Shown: positions 16,927 to 26,147, numbered from the stretch's first letter. The stretch: 64,000 bases of DNA from Paludibacter sp. (GCA_028710415.1 JAQTUE010000002.1:279409-343408); one strand, 5' to 3'. Notes: generated by a model from the sequence alone, not told the origin. Numbers and translations: made by a program.

Positions 16927-17442
16927 ATGAAAAAGCCTAAAATTATTATTGTGGATGATAACCAGACCTTCCGCCAAAGCCTGATATTATTGATCACCAT
17001 TGAAAATATTGCGCAAGTAATCGGTAAGGCATCCAATGGAAAGGAATTTGTGGAGCTGCTTGCAGATTGCAAACCGGAAATGGTTTTAATGGATATCGAC
17101 ATGCCTGAAATGAATGGTATAGAAGCTACCCAAAAGGCATTGGAAATCATGCCGGAACTGAAGATAATCGTTTTCTCAATGTATGGTAATGAAGAATACT
17201 ATACTAAGATGAAACAACTTGGAGTGAAGGGATATATTTTGAAATCATGTGACATTGACGAATTTGAAAGAGCAATCAAAATTGTGATGAAAGGAGGAAA
17301 TTATTTTTTTGCTGACCTGGAGATGAAAAACATCAAATACAAGCAACTCAAAGTGGTTGATAAAATCCTTTCAGAAAATTCTGACCTGACGGTAACTGAA
17401 ATTAAATTAATCCAAAATATCTATTCAGGTTCTTCAAACTAG
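16927..17442 (+). CDS. NarL-type response regulator with truncated DNA-binding domain
   Basis: A 171-residue paralogue of the 15302 regulator. The receiver is intact: Asp10-Asp11, phosphoacceptor Asp56 in LMDIDMPEMNG, Ser in VFSMYGNEEYY, and Lys in ILKSCD. After a linker, the protein begins the HTH (LTVTEIKLIQNIYSG) and stops, so the DNA-recognition helices are missing. No in-frame continuation is visible after the stop. It probably works as a phosphate sink, heterodimer partner or protein-interaction regulator, unless it is decaying. Array B and a terminator-like hairpin lie in its leader. Confidence 0.88.
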   Translation: MKKPKIIIVDDNQTFRQSLILLITIENIAQVIGKASNGKEFVELLADCKPEMVLMDIDMPEMNGIEATQKALEIMPELKIIVFSMYGNEEYYTKMKQLGVKGYILKSCDIDEFERAIKIVMKGGNYFFADLEMKNIKYKQLKVVDKILSENSDLTVTEIKLIQNIYSGSSN

Positions 17443-17802
17443 CGAGAGAAGTACCTGAAAGGGCATAATGTCTTGTTTTTTTAAGATTAACAGGCAGCAT
17501 TCCCTTGATCGAGCGATTAATAGAGGATTCTATTTCTCTTTAAGATTTAATACGGTTTCAACTCCAATAAGTTGGTGTTGAGCAGCAAAGATAAATCAAA
17601 CCCAATCTGTTGGAATTGAAATCCGCTTTTAGATCTGCATAATTCCGTCAACCCGGAATGTCCCGACAGCATTCAATTTTCTTGAATTTTAAATGTCATA
17701 TTTAAATCTTTTAAGTATAAGGCGTTGGGTTGAATAAACGCTGGATTTGTATTTTTTTATTACAATATTTTCGTGGTAAAATCAGGAATTGCTCGGTTTG
17801 GT
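17443..17802. other. Intergenic region with partial dispersed repeat
   Basis: Positions about 17555-17675 (CAACTCCAATAAGTTGG, then ATTCCGTCAACCCGGAATG) match part of the element at 56221-56507 in the same orientation. No gene is seen. Confidence 0.55.
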
Positions 17803-17916
17803 AGTCCTTTATACCGATAAGAAACTCATCCTTTAGTCCTATAAAAATACATCCTTTGGCTAAAAAGTATCCTCATTTAAACCCATTTAAATAGTTCGAT
17901 GAAAGTATATTTTTAC
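17803..17916 (+). promoter_or_regulatory. Four-box operator array C with -7 element
   Basis: Boxes AGTCCTTTAT (17803), CATCCTTTAG (17827), CATCCTTTGG (17850) and the weak TATCCTCATT (17868), then TATATTTTTAC at 17906. The regulator start at 17976 is about 60 bases downstream; a small hairpin (ACCCC with GGGGT, about 17927-17946) lies in this leader. Confidence 0.65.
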
Positions 17917-17975
17917 TGAGTAAACCCCGAAATTGATTTTGGGGTAAAAGTATCTAATTTAAAAATGACAAATAA

Positions 17976-18638
17976 ATGACTCCTAGCCCGTATAAACGCC
18001 CTGATGTTATTTTGGTTGATGATCACCTGATATTTCGTCAAGGTTTAAAATCGATTTTAACCCTGGATAATATTGCCAACATAATTGGAGAAGCCTCGAA
18101 TGGAATTGAGTTATTGGAACTTCTTACCCATTTAAAGCCACATTTGGTGTTGATGGATATTGATATGCCCCATATGAATGGAATGGATGCTACAAAAAGG
18201 ACCCTGGAACTTTACCCTGATATGAAAGTAATAGCATTCACCATGTACAGTGATGAAGAGTATTATTATAGAATGATAGAAGTCGGCGTGAAAGGTTTTG
18301 TCCTTAAAACATGCGGGATCAATGAACTTGAAGAAGCTATTGTTAGTGTTATGCAGGGAGATAATTATTTTTCGAATGAACTATTGCGAAAAATAATCAA
18401 AAATTTCGGGAGATCAAAATATGATCTCACAAATGATCATGAAAAACTGACACGCAGGGAAACGGATATCCTGCAACAAATCTGCCTGGGTTTAACAACA
18501 GACGAAATTGCAAAGAAACTTTTCATAAGTCCAAAGACAGTTAAATCACACAAGTCTAACTTGTTGGAAAAAACGGATTGCAAAAACACTCCATCTCTTA
18601 TTCTTTATGCAATAAAAAATAATATGGTTGAATATTGA
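17976..18638 (+). CDS. NarL/LuxR-family response regulator, complete
   Basis: A 220-residue paralogue, closest by eye to the 15302 protein. Receiver with Asp15-Asp16, phosphoacceptor Asp61 in LMDIDMPHMNG, and Lys in VLKTCG. Complete LuxR-type HTH with LTRRETDILQQICLGLT and SPKTVKSHKSNLLEKT. It is the only regulator in the window with both an intact DNA-binding domain and a four-box array (C) in front of it. It is therefore the best candidate for a protein that binds the arrays, perhaps with autoregulation; that is inference. Confidence 0.93.
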   Translation: MTPSPYKRPDVILVDDHLIFRQGLKSILTLDNIANIIGEASNGIELLELLTHLKPHLVLMDIDMPHMNGMDATKRTLELYPDMKVIAFTMYSDEEYYYRMIEVGVKGFVLKTCGINELEEAIVSVMQGDNYFSNELLRKIIKNFGRSKYDLTNDHEKLTRRETDILQQICLGLTTDEIAKKLFISPKTVKSHKSNLLEKTDCKNTPSLILYAIKNNMVEY

Positions 18639-18760
18639 ATTGTACAATAAGACCTCTGTTATACCAGAATGTTTTGTTGATTGAAGAGTTCCTATGTAAC
18701 AAGATGACGGTGATTAAGTTCGATAATAAATATTTAAAATCGAACAACCCATCAAGAAGT

Positions 18761-18874
18761 AGTCCGTTAGTCGCATAAACAACTCCTTCTTTAGTCGCTT
18801 TAAATTACTTCTATTAACAAGGAAGTATACTCTTTTAATCCCATTTAATTTATTTTAATAATAACTATTTTTAC
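18761..18874 (+). promoter_or_regulatory. Four-box operator array D with -7 element
   Basis: Boxes AGTCCGTTAG (18761), ACTCCTTCTT (18782), ACTTCTATTA (18807, weak) and ACTCTTTTAA (18829), then ACTATTTTTAC at 18864. It precedes the regulator at 18933 with a leader of about 55 bases carrying AAGGAG. Confidence 0.6.
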
Positions 18875-18932
18875 AGAAAAATAATCAGAAGAATTTTTCG
18901 CAAAGAACCGTATCTTAAAAAGGAGCAACTAA

Positions 18933-19475
18933 ATGAATCCCCCTTTTACTAAAAAACCGGATATAATTATTGTTGATGATCACCTGATCTTTCGTCAGGG
19001 ATTGAAAGCAATTATAAACTTCGAGGAGGTAGGAACAGTAATTGGGGAGGCCTCAAATGGGGAAGAACTTATGCAATTCCTGTCTGCCATGAAGCCTGAT
19101 TTAGTACTAATGGATATTGATATGCCACAGATGGATGGTTTTGAGGCGACCAAAAAAGCGTTGGAGTTATTCCCTGATTTAAAAATCATTGCATTTACTG
19201 TTTTTTCGGAAGAGGCGTATTCGTATAAAATGATAGAACTTGGTGCAAAGGGATTCTTATTGAAATCCGGTGGGATCAATGAACTTGAAAATGCAATCGA
19301 ACTGGTTATGCAAGGAGAATTGTATTTTTCAACACAACCGGAATTAAAAGTCAATGCGGATTTAGATAAAGATCAAAAGGGTGTTTCTGGAAATGAGATA
19401 GATAAAGCTAAATCAACCAGAAAAATGCTCTTTTACCCCTGGATGACAAACAAGGAAAACCGTGTTAAAATCTAA
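18933..19475 (+). CDS. Receiver-only NarL-type paralogue with LFYPWM tail
   Basis: A 180-residue protein. The receiver matches the other paralogues closely: Asp15-Asp16, phosphoacceptor Asp61 in LMDIDMPQMDG, and Lys in LLKSGG. The HTH is absent; the C-terminus is a charged linker followed by RKMLFYPWMTNKENRVKI. The receiver-only paralogue at 41021 also ends in a related LFPPWF. The reading frame is intact, so loss of the DNA-binding domain looks settled rather than recent. AAGGAG seven bases before the ATG is an unusually good ribosome binding site for this window. It ends 8 bp before the next regulator. Confidence 0.88.
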   Translation: MNPPFTKKPDIIIVDDHLIFRQGLKAIINFEEVGTVIGEASNGEELMQFLSAMKPDLVLMDIDMPQMDGFEATKKALELFPDLKIIAFTVFSEEAYSYKMIELGAKGFLLKSGGINELENAIELVMQGELYFSTQPELKVNADLDKDQKGVSGNEIDKAKSTRKMLFYPWMTNKENRVKI

Positions 19476-19483
19476 AGCCCCAA

Positions 19484-19996
19484 ATGAAAAGGCCAAAGCT
19501 AATAGTAGTTGAAAACAATGTGACTTTCAGGAAGCGATTAATTTTCCTGATTAATGTCGAGAAAAGCATTGAAATAATTGGGGAGGCATCAACCGGAGTT
19601 GAGTTTTTAAAACTTCTTGAGAATGACCATCCTGATTTGATTTTAATTGATCTGGATATACCACATTTAAATGGAATAGGAATTGTCCGAAAGGCATTGA
19701 AAAAACTCCCTTGTTTAAAGATTTTTGCTTTTACCTTATTTGAGGATGATGAATTGATAATTAAACTGATAAAAGCAGGAGTTAAAGGATTTATTTTCAA
19801 ATCGAGTGCTATTTATGAATTGGACAAAGACATCCATTCATTTATGACGGTTGAAGACTATTGTCTAAATAATCAGGTGATAAATATCCTAAAGAGTGTT
19901 GCAATTAATAAATTACATATTTGCCGGGAACATATCTGGGTGTCAAAGAACAAAAGAAAAAATTATACAAGAATCGATTATCCTGTCAATGAGTAG
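19484..19996 (+). CDS. Receiver-like protein with altered acidic pocket
   Basis: A 170-residue member of the same paralogue set, 8 bp after the previous gene and surely co-transcribed. Asp56 in LIDLDIPHLNG and Lys in FIFKSS remain, but the usual VDDH acidic pair has become VENN (Glu10-Asn11-Asn12), so Mg2+ binding and phosphorylation are likely weakened. No HTH; the C-terminal 50 residues are basic and unrecognised (KNKRKNYTRIDYP). It may be a phosphorylation-independent or decoy receiver. It is followed about 100 bp later by the metal island. Confidence 0.8.
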   Translation: MKRPKLIVVENNVTFRKRLIFLINVEKSIEIIGEASTGVEFLKLLENDHPDLILIDLDIPHLNGIGIVRKALKKLPCLKIFAFTLFEDDELIIKLIKAGVKGFIFKSSAIYELDKDIHSFMTVEDYCLNNQVINILKSVAINKLHICREHIWVSKNKRKNYTRIDYPVNE

Positions 19997-20092
19997 TACT
20001 TGAAATTGAAGTTTCAACCGATTTATTAAGATATTGAACTGAATCCCTAAAACAATATTATTTTAAGAACTAACATATTAAATTCAAGAAGC

Positions 20093-20368
20093 ATGAAACG
20101 TTTTATTTTTATCCTGGCAATTTGTATTGCAGTACCTTCGGTAGTTTCTTTTGGCTTAACTCCATCGCCGAAGCATTCAGACTCGATTCGAAAAGTTACG
20201 ACTGTTCAGCGTGAAAAGGTTGTGAAAAAGAATCTTATTGCAAAAGTTGTTTATACCTGTCCCATGCATCCGGAAGTATTGCTGGACAAACCGGGGAAAT
20301 GTCCCAAATGCGGAATGAATCTGGTGAAAAAGACACCGGCAGTAAAAATGGAGCCTAAAAAGAAATAG
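20093..20368 (+). CDS. Secreted heavy-metal-binding-domain peptide
   Basis: A 91-residue protein with a signal peptide (MKRFIFILAICIAVPSVVSFG) and one heavy-metal-binding domain of the YHS-like type: YTCPMHPEV (Cys56, Met58, His59) and CPKCGMNL (Cys70, Cys73, Met75). Such domains bind Cu/Ag or Zn and are often fused to CusB, CusA or P-type ATPases. Here the domain stands alone in the periplasm at the head of the pump genes and could act as a metal chaperone or buffer. The same motif reappears fused in the adaptor at 23688. Confidence 0.9.
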   Translation: MKRFIFILAICIAVPSVVSFGLTPSPKHSDSIRKVTTVQREKVVKKNLIAKVVYTCPMHPEVLLDKPGKCPKCGMNLVKKTPAVKMEPKKK

Positions 20369-20479
20369 ACTTTGAACTGTAACTAAAAATATGTTTCATC
20401 GTGGTACACCTGATTCTTTCCAGCTATGAATTTATAGAAAACATGCAGATTGCATCAGGTGCTTAATTAATAATCCACT

Positions 20480-21754
20480 ATGGTTGAAAAATTAATTTCC
20501 TTCTCATTACGGAATAAATATGTAGTTTTAATTATAGCCGGAATATTATTTGTCTGGGGAGTCTATTCTGTAGGTAATAACCCGATTGATGCCATTCCGG
20601 ATGTTTCAGAGAATCAGGTTATTGTTTTTACCGAGTGGGCAGGACGAAGCCCTCAGGTAATCGAAGACCAGGTTACTTTTCCACTTGTATCCAACCTGCA
20701 GGGTATCCCAATGGTGAAGAATATCCGTGGTACTTCTATGTTCGGGATGAGTTTTGTATACATTATTTTCGAGGATGAGGCAGATGTCTATTGGGCCAGG
20801 ACACGGGTGCTCGAAAGGTTAAGTTCAGCCCAACAGTTAATGCCAACAGGAGTGACCCCAACGCTGGGGCCAGACGGGACCGGGGTTGGACATATTTATT
20901 GGTATACCTTAAATGCCAAAGGATATGATTTGGGAGAATTAAGGGCCCTTCAGGACTGGTATGTGAAATTTGCCCTGCAATCTGTACCGGGAGTCAGTGA
21001 AGTGGCTTCATTCGGAGGGTTTCAAAAACAATATCAGATTGTGATTGACCCTCATAAGCTCACGTATTACAATATCTCCCTTCCCCAGGTGCTGAAAGCA
21101 ACTAAAGAGAATAACAACGATGTCAGCGGGCGCAAGATCGAAATGTCCGGAATGAGTTATATTGTCAGGGGGCTTGGGTATATCCAAAAGAAGGAAGATA
21201 TAGAACGAATTGCGGTAGGCGTATCTAACAGCATTCCAATTACTATCCGTGATGTAGGCACCGTACAGCAAGGCGGGGATTTACGCCTTGGTATATTTGA
21301 TGAAAATGGAGAAGGCGAGGCGGTAGGCGGAATCATAGTCATGCGTTATAATGAAAATGCCGACAAAGTAATTGCTGCTGTAAAAGAGAAGATGAAGGAA
21401 GTCTCAAAAGGTTTGCCGGCAGGAGTTACGTTTAAAACCTCGTACGATAGAAGTACTTTAATTGAGGAAGCAGTGAAGTCTGTGAAGGGCACCTTACTTG
21501 AAGTGATGATAGCCGTATCGTTGGTAGTCTTCTTTTTTCTGCTGCACTGGCGCAGTGCCATCATCATCTTAATACAAATGCCTATCTCCATCGCAGTAGC
21601 ATTTATCTTATTGAATGCATTTAATATATCATCAAACATTATGTCACTCACAGGAATCATCCTGGCAATCGGAGTTATTGTTGATGACAGTATTGTCATG
21701 GTTGAAAATTCATACCGCCGGCTGGCAAATGCATCGAGTGAAAGAAAAGAATAA
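20480..21754 (+). CDS. cusA: CusA/CzcA-type RND pump, N-terminal part
   Basis: The first 424 residues of a heavy-metal RND exporter. TM1 at about 12-30, then the first periplasmic porter segment with FTEWAGRSPQVIEDQVTFP, then TM2-TM4 ending with IVDDSIVMVENSYRRLA, whose Asp402/Asp403 pair matches the proton-relay region of TM4. The frame stops 14 residues later in the cytoplasmic loop before TM5. The rest of the pump is encoded from 21784 in another frame. No single-base change rejoins the two, because stops close both frames between 21752 and 21771. Either at least two mutations occurred or the pump is made as two chains. Copper/silver is favoured by the neighbours. Confidence 0.9.
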   Translation: MVEKLISFSLRNKYVVLIIAGILFVWGVYSVGNNPIDAIPDVSENQVIVFTEWAGRSPQVIEDQVTFPLVSNLQGIPMVKNIRGTSMFGMSFVYIIFEDEADVYWARTRVLERLSSAQQLMPTGVTPTLGPDGTGVGHIYWYTLNAKGYDLGELRALQDWYVKFALQSVPGVSEVASFGGFQKQYQIVIDPHKLTYYNISLPQVLKATKENNNDVSGRKIEMSGMSYIVRGLGYIQKKEDIERIAVGVSNSIPITIRDVGTVQQGGDLRLGIFDENGEGEAVGGIIVMRYNENADKVIAAVKEKMKEVSKGLPAGVTFKTSYDRSTLIEEAVKSVKGTLLEVMIAVSLVVFFFLLHWRSAIIILIQMPISIAVAFILLNAFNISSNIMSLTGIILAIGVIVDDSIVMVENSYRRLANASSERKE

Positions 21755-21783
21755 CAACACCCATGAGGTGAAAATTATATGTA

Positions 21784-23676
21784 ATGAAGAAAGAAGAACG
21801 GGAATCGATTATAGAAAAGGCTTCAAAGCAGGTTGGACCAGGTGTGTTTTACTCCACTATTGTGGTAATAGCTTCCTTTCTTCCTGTTTTTATGCTGACA
21901 GGAATGGAAGGAAAGATGTTTCATCCGTTAGCCTATACAAAAACGTTTATATTAATCATTGATGCATTTCTGGCTATAACCCTTACGCCGGTACTGATTT
22001 CCTTTTTCCTGAAAGGGAAGCTTAAACAGGAAACTGCCAATCCGGTAACCCGGTTCATGGAACGGATTTATACCCCGGTGTTAAAGTTCTGCCTGAAATG
22101 GCGTAAGACCACTATTGGGATTAATATCGTAGCTTTAATAATCAGTATTCCTATGTTTTTAAGCCTGGGTACCGAGTTTATCCCACCGTTAGATGAAGGC
22201 TCGTTGTTGTTTATGCCTGTCACTTTACCGGATGTTTCAAACAGTGAAATTAAAAGAATTCTACAGGTTCAGGATAAAATTATCAAATCAGTACCCGAGG
22301 TTGAAAATGTACTTGGAAAAGCAGGCAGGGCAAATACTGCAACTGATAATTCCCCTATTAGTATGATTGAAACTATTATATTGTTGAAACCTCATAAGGA
22401 TTGGAGGCCAGGGATGACAAAGGAAGGTATTTTGCAGGAATTGAATGCAAAATTACAAATACCGGGTGTTGTAAATGGTTGGACACAACCAATCATTAAC
22501 CGGATTAATATGCTTTCAACAGGAGTCCGGACTGATGTCGGATTAAAGGTATATGGGCAGAACCTGGATTCAATCTATGCCTTGTCCAATAAATTAAAAA
22601 GGCATCTCATGAATGTGCGTGGTGTAACCGACCTGTATGTTGATCCAATTACAGGAGGCAAATTCATTGATATTTCAATACGACGCGATGAAATAGGCAG
22701 ATACGGGCTGAGTGTTGATGATGTCAATGCAGTTATTGAATCTGCTTTAGGGGGAGTAAACGTTACAACTACCATTGAAGGGCGGAGAAGATTTAATGTC
22801 AATGTCCGGTTGGCACAGGATTACCGGAGGAACCTGGAAGATGTAAAACGGATACTCATCCAGAGTCCAGCTTCAGGTGCCATTCCACTTTCATCTGTTG
22901 CGGATATTGTGGTCAATGATGGACCTCCCATGGTGAATTCAGAAAATGCCATGTTACGTGGAGCAGTCCTGTTTAATGTACGGGATCGTGATTTGGGGAG
23001 TACGGTTCAGGAATGTAAGGAGAAACTCAATGAAATGGTAAAATCATTACCCAAAGGGTATTACCTGGAGTGGAGCGGCCAATATGAAAATCAGTTACGG
23101 GCAACCCAGAAACTCAGGATCATTATACCTATCGTGTTATTGATTATCCTGTTGGTTGTTTATTTCACGTTTCGATCGTTTAAGGAAGCATTCTTAACCC
23201 TGATTACAGTGCCTTTTGCATTGATTGGGGGAGTTTATATCATCTATTTTTATGGAATAAATCTCTCAGTAGCCGTTGCGGTTGGTTTTATAGCCCTTTT
23301 CGGGATGGCTATAGAAACCTCGATGTTAATGACCATATACCTGAATGAAGCCATGGAGGATATGGTCGCTAAAAAAGGGAATTCTGCAAAAACAATCAGT
23401 ACAGGTGATATTCATGAATTTGTTATTAAGGGAGCCGTTAAACGCTTAAGACCTAAATTAATGACGGTTAGTGTTTCGTTATTTGGATTGTTTCCGGTGT
23501 TATGGCAGACCGGAGTAGGAAGTGATATCATGCTTCCGATCACACTGCCGTTAATCGGTGGGCTCTTTACGTCAACGATCTATGTACTTCTTTTGACTCC
23601 GGTAATATTTGAAATGACCAAAGTGCAAGAGTTACGGAAATACGGGGAAATCAGACTGATACAATCGGAAAAATAA
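21784..23676 (+). CDS. cusA: CusA/CzcA-type RND pump, C-terminal part
   Basis: The remaining 630 residues: the loop segment REREI-like region then QVGPGVFYSTIVV (TM5), FLPVFMLTGMEGKMFHP, TM6, TM7, the second porter domain with RINMLSTGVRTDVGLKVYG (a motif of the CusA branch), and TM8-TM12 including GFIALFGMAIETSMLMTIYL. An ATG at 21784, 29 bp after the stop of the first part, can start translation. Together the two parts have the usual length of about 1050 residues and nothing between TM4 and TM5 seems lost except linker. It would act in the inner membrane with the adaptors at 23688 and 25047; no CusC/TolC outer-membrane gene is in the window. Confidence 0.9.
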   Translation: MKKEERESIIEKASKQVGPGVFYSTIVVIASFLPVFMLTGMEGKMFHPLAYTKTFILIIDAFLAITLTPVLISFFLKGKLKQETANPVTRFMERIYTPVLKFCLKWRKTTIGINIVALIISIPMFLSLGTEFIPPLDEGSLLFMPVTLPDVSNSEIKRILQVQDKIIKSVPEVENVLGKAGRANTATDNSPISMIETIILLKPHKDWRPGMTKEGILQELNAKLQIPGVVNGWTQPIINRINMLSTGVRTDVGLKVYGQNLDSIYALSNKLKRHLMNVRGVTDLYVDPITGGKFIDISIRRDEIGRYGLSVDDVNAVIESALGGVNVTTTIEGRRRFNVNVRLAQDYRRNLEDVKRILIQSPASGAIPLSSVADIVVNDGPPMVNSENAMLRGAVLFNVRDRDLGSTVQECKEKLNEMVKSLPKGYYLEWSGQYENQLRATQKLRIIIPIVLLIILLVVYFTFRSFKEAFLTLITVPFALIGGVYIIYFYGINLSVAVAVGFIALFGMAIETSMLMTIYLNEAMEDMVAKKGNSAKTISTGDIHEFVIKGAVKRLRPKLMTVSVSLFGLFPVLWQTGVGSDIMLPITLPLIGGLFTSTIYVLLLTPVIFEMTKVQELRKYGEIRLIQSEK

Positions 23677-23687
23677 AATGGATTTGT

Positions 23688-24977
23688 ATGAAAAATCGGG
23701 TTTACATTCTGGAAGATAAGAAAGCATTCATCAATACGCTTTTATTTCTTTTGCTTATCATCGTAATCATTGTAGTTTTTTTATCCTGTTCCAGTAATAA
23801 GAGGATAGATAAAGAATCTCAAAACAAAACGGAAAATGGTACTGCCATGAAACATTATGTCTGTTCCATGCATCCACAGGTTGTGCAGGATAAACCGGGT
23901 GATTGTCCTATTTGCGGGATGTCGCTTATTGAAAAAGTTGTTGATGCTAATCCGGCAGATACAACATTGAATGATGTGGTTAGCCCTGTCAATGAATCGG
24001 TTCTTTCATCCATAACAACCGTACATCCGGCAATCGATAATCTGCCCCTCATTGTTGAGGCGTCCGGAATCATTAATTTTGATACCCGGAAGATTCACAT
24101 GGTTAGTGCCCGTTACGGTGGATTGATTGAAAAATCATACATTAAATCGCAGTTCCAACGGATAAAGAAAGGGCAGGCAATTTTTCAAATCTATTGTCCG
24201 GATATCTATACCGAAAAATGGAATTATATCAAGTTGTTGCAGATGTATCCCGATCAGGATAACCTGACAGTGGAAGCGCGTGAATGGCTGAAATTACTGG
24301 GTCTGACTTCCGCGCAAATTGAAGCTTTAAAGCATTCGGTTAAACCGGATTATCATCTGATGGTATATAGCGACGTGGATGGATATGCTGTTCCCGCAGA
24401 TTTTGATCCTGAGAAATACTATTCGTCGGAAAACAACGAAGGCAATAATCAAACAGGAAGTAAAGGAATCGGTTTAAATGATGGGATAACCATTCAAACC
24501 GGTACTCCCCTTTTTAAAGTGGTTGATGTAAGGTCACTCAGGGCCGATTTGAAAGTAAAGACCGAAGAAGTAAGGCTATTAAAAAAGGGGCAGAGGGTAA
24601 CTTTTTCGGCTAATGCCTCCCCGGCTAAAAGGATAGAGGCAGTCATTAGTCAGATAGAACCGCTGAATGGAGGAGTTTTTCAATTGGTTAAAGTCTATTT
24701 CACCGATAAAGATGGAGTATTATTCCCGGGCAGGCAAATTCAGGCTACTATTCAGGCCGGTACAACTCATTCAATCTGGCTACCTGAAACAACAGTCGTT
24801 AATATGGGGCAGCATAAGTCGGTTTTTGTGAAGCATGATAATAAATTCCTGGCAACAGTTATTAAAACCGGAATTCATACCGGTAATAAGGTAGAGATAC
24901 TCTCAGGTGTCGATCAACAGTCAAAAGTTGCACTAAACGCATCGTTGTTAATCGATAGTGATGGATTGATAAAATAA
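23688..24977 (+). CDS. cusB: CusB-type periplasmic adaptor with metal-binding domain
   Basis: A 429-residue membrane-fusion protein of a heavy-metal RND pump. Hydrophobic N-terminus ending in FLSC, a possible lipobox with Cys34. Then a heavy-metal-binding domain, YVCSMHPQV (Cys59, Met61, His62) and CPICGMSL (Cys73, Cys76, Met78), then the HlyD-type body: first barrel strand GLIEKSYIKSQFQRIKKGQ, a helical hairpin, the returning lipoyl half VDGYAVPADFD, and beta-barrel and membrane-proximal domains. It starts 11 bp after the pump gene. CusB proteins pass Cu(I) to CusA and stabilise the pump; the N-terminal metal domain supports a copper or silver role. Confidence 0.9.
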   Translation: MKNRVYILEDKKAFINTLLFLLLIIVIIVVFLSCSSNKRIDKESQNKTENGTAMKHYVCSMHPQVVQDKPGDCPICGMSLIEKVVDANPADTTLNDVVSPVNESVLSSITTVHPAIDNLPLIVEASGIINFDTRKIHMVSARYGGLIEKSYIKSQFQRIKKGQAIFQIYCPDIYTEKWNYIKLLQMYPDQDNLTVEAREWLKLLGLTSAQIEALKHSVKPDYHLMVYSDVDGYAVPADFDPEKYYSSENNEGNNQTGSKGIGLNDGITIQTGTPLFKVVDVRSLRADLKVKTEEVRLLKKGQRVTFSANASPAKRIEAVISQIEPLNGGVFQLVKVYFTDKDGVLFPGRQIQATIQAGTTHSIWLPETTVVNMGQHKSVFVKHDNKFLATVIKTGIHTGNKVEILSGVDQQSKVALNASLLIDSDGLIK

Positions 24978-25046
24978 TTCATACAGTATGACATTATACC
25001 TGAATAAAATGAAACTCTTTATTTCAATTAGAAAACGAAAACTATC

Positions 25047-26147
25047 ATGATAAAATACAAACATACAATTTGGTTGGTTTCTTTAATCCTGACAATTTTT
25101 TTGCTTCCAACATCTTGTAAAAGGCAAACGGAAACAGGAATAAACGAAAGTCATGCTAAAACACCAGGAAATTCAATTCATCTGAGTGAGGCCCAGATTC
25201 AGTTGGCCAATATAAAATTTACTCAGGTTAATGAAGGAGCCTTTAATTATAACAGGATATTCACGGGTGTCCTGAAGGTGAATGAAGAGAGTGCCTTAAA
25301 TATCAGTTCACGGGCAACAGGCAGAATCCTGAAACTTTTTCTGAAGACGGTAGGAGAGACCGTGAATAAAGGAGATTCTCTGTATAAAATCTATTGCGAA
25401 GAAATGGTCGCTGCTGAACGTCAGTACTTCACACTCCAGAGCAATAACTGGAATTTTAATGGCAAATATGAACCAAGCCTGGCACTTGAGAATAAATTAT
25501 TATTACTGGGAATGCTTCCTGCTCAGATTGAAAAGCTTAGGAAAGATGGAAAAATACTGTTCGAAATTACAATTTATAGTCCTGTAAAAGGTGTAGTCAG
25601 ATCTATCAACGTATCAGAAGGCCAATATGTAAATTCGGGACAAACATTATTTGAACTGGCAGATGGCACTAAATTGTGGGTGGAAGCAGAGGTTCAACCC
25701 ACTGAACTGGAAAACGTAAAGGTAGGGATGCAATCGATTATAACAGTTCCGGATGCTGGAAATAAGCCCATTCACAGTACTATAAGCTTTATCAACCCAT
25801 CGCTGGAACAAGGGAGAAATGTAACAGTCATCAGATCAGTGATTGATAATTCGAACCGAAAACTGTACCCGGGGATGCTGGCACTTATGACTATACAGTC
25901 AGAAAAACACCGAAGCGTCGTGGCTCCGGCTTCGGCAGTTATTACCTCCAAAAATGGAAGCTTAGTGTGGATCAGGAATGACGATGGTTCTTTTTCTGAG
26001 AAAAACGTAACAACCGGAATACAATCGGATGATTCTGTACAGATTTTATCCGGTCTCACTAAATCGGAATATGTGGTTTCATCAGGAGCCTATCTGCTGA
26101 ATAGTGAACTCGTATTACGGAGAGGGACAGTTGCTGAAGTAAGATAG
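25047..26147 (+). CDS. Second efflux adaptor, HlyD/CusB family lipoprotein
   Basis: A 366-residue adaptor. Signal sequence with possible lipid-attachment Cys24 (LPTSC). The body follows the CusB plan: ALNISSRATGRILKLFLKTVGETVNKGDSLYKIY, read as barrel and lipoyl half, a helical hairpin around AAERQYFTLQ, the second lipoyl half YSPVKGVVRSINVSEGQYV, then barrel strands ending SSGAYLLNSEL. It lacks the metal-binding domain of the 23688 adaptor. Two different adaptors beside one pump is uncommon; RND pumps use six adaptors per trimer, so a mixed ring is possible, or this one serves a pump elsewhere. Confidence 0.85.
   Translation: MIKYKHTIWLVSLILTIFLLPTSCKRQTETGINESHAKTPGNSIHLSEAQIQLANIKFTQVNEGAFNYNRIFTGVLKVNEESALNISSRATGRILKLFLKTVGETVNKGDSLYKIYCEEMVAAERQYFTLQSNNWNFNGKYEPSLALENKLLLLGMLPAQIEKLRKDGKILFEITIYSPVKGVVRSINVSEGQYVNSGQTLFELADGTKLWVEAEVQPTELENVKVGMQSIITVPDAGNKPIHSTISFINPSLEQGRNVTVIRSVIDNSNRKLYPGMLALMTIQSEKHRSVVAPASAVITSKNGSLVWIRNDDGSFSEKNVTTGIQSDDSVQILSGLTKSEYVVSSGAYLLNSELVLRRGTVAEVR

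Noticed and set aside
18933..19475. Calling the HTH-less regulators pseudogenes
   Set aside because: Frames are intact, receiver residues are kept, and each of 16927, 18933 and 41021 has its own promoter array.
20480..23676. Joining the pump by a single programmed frameshift
   Set aside because: Stops close both frames before they overlap, so one shift cannot connect them.
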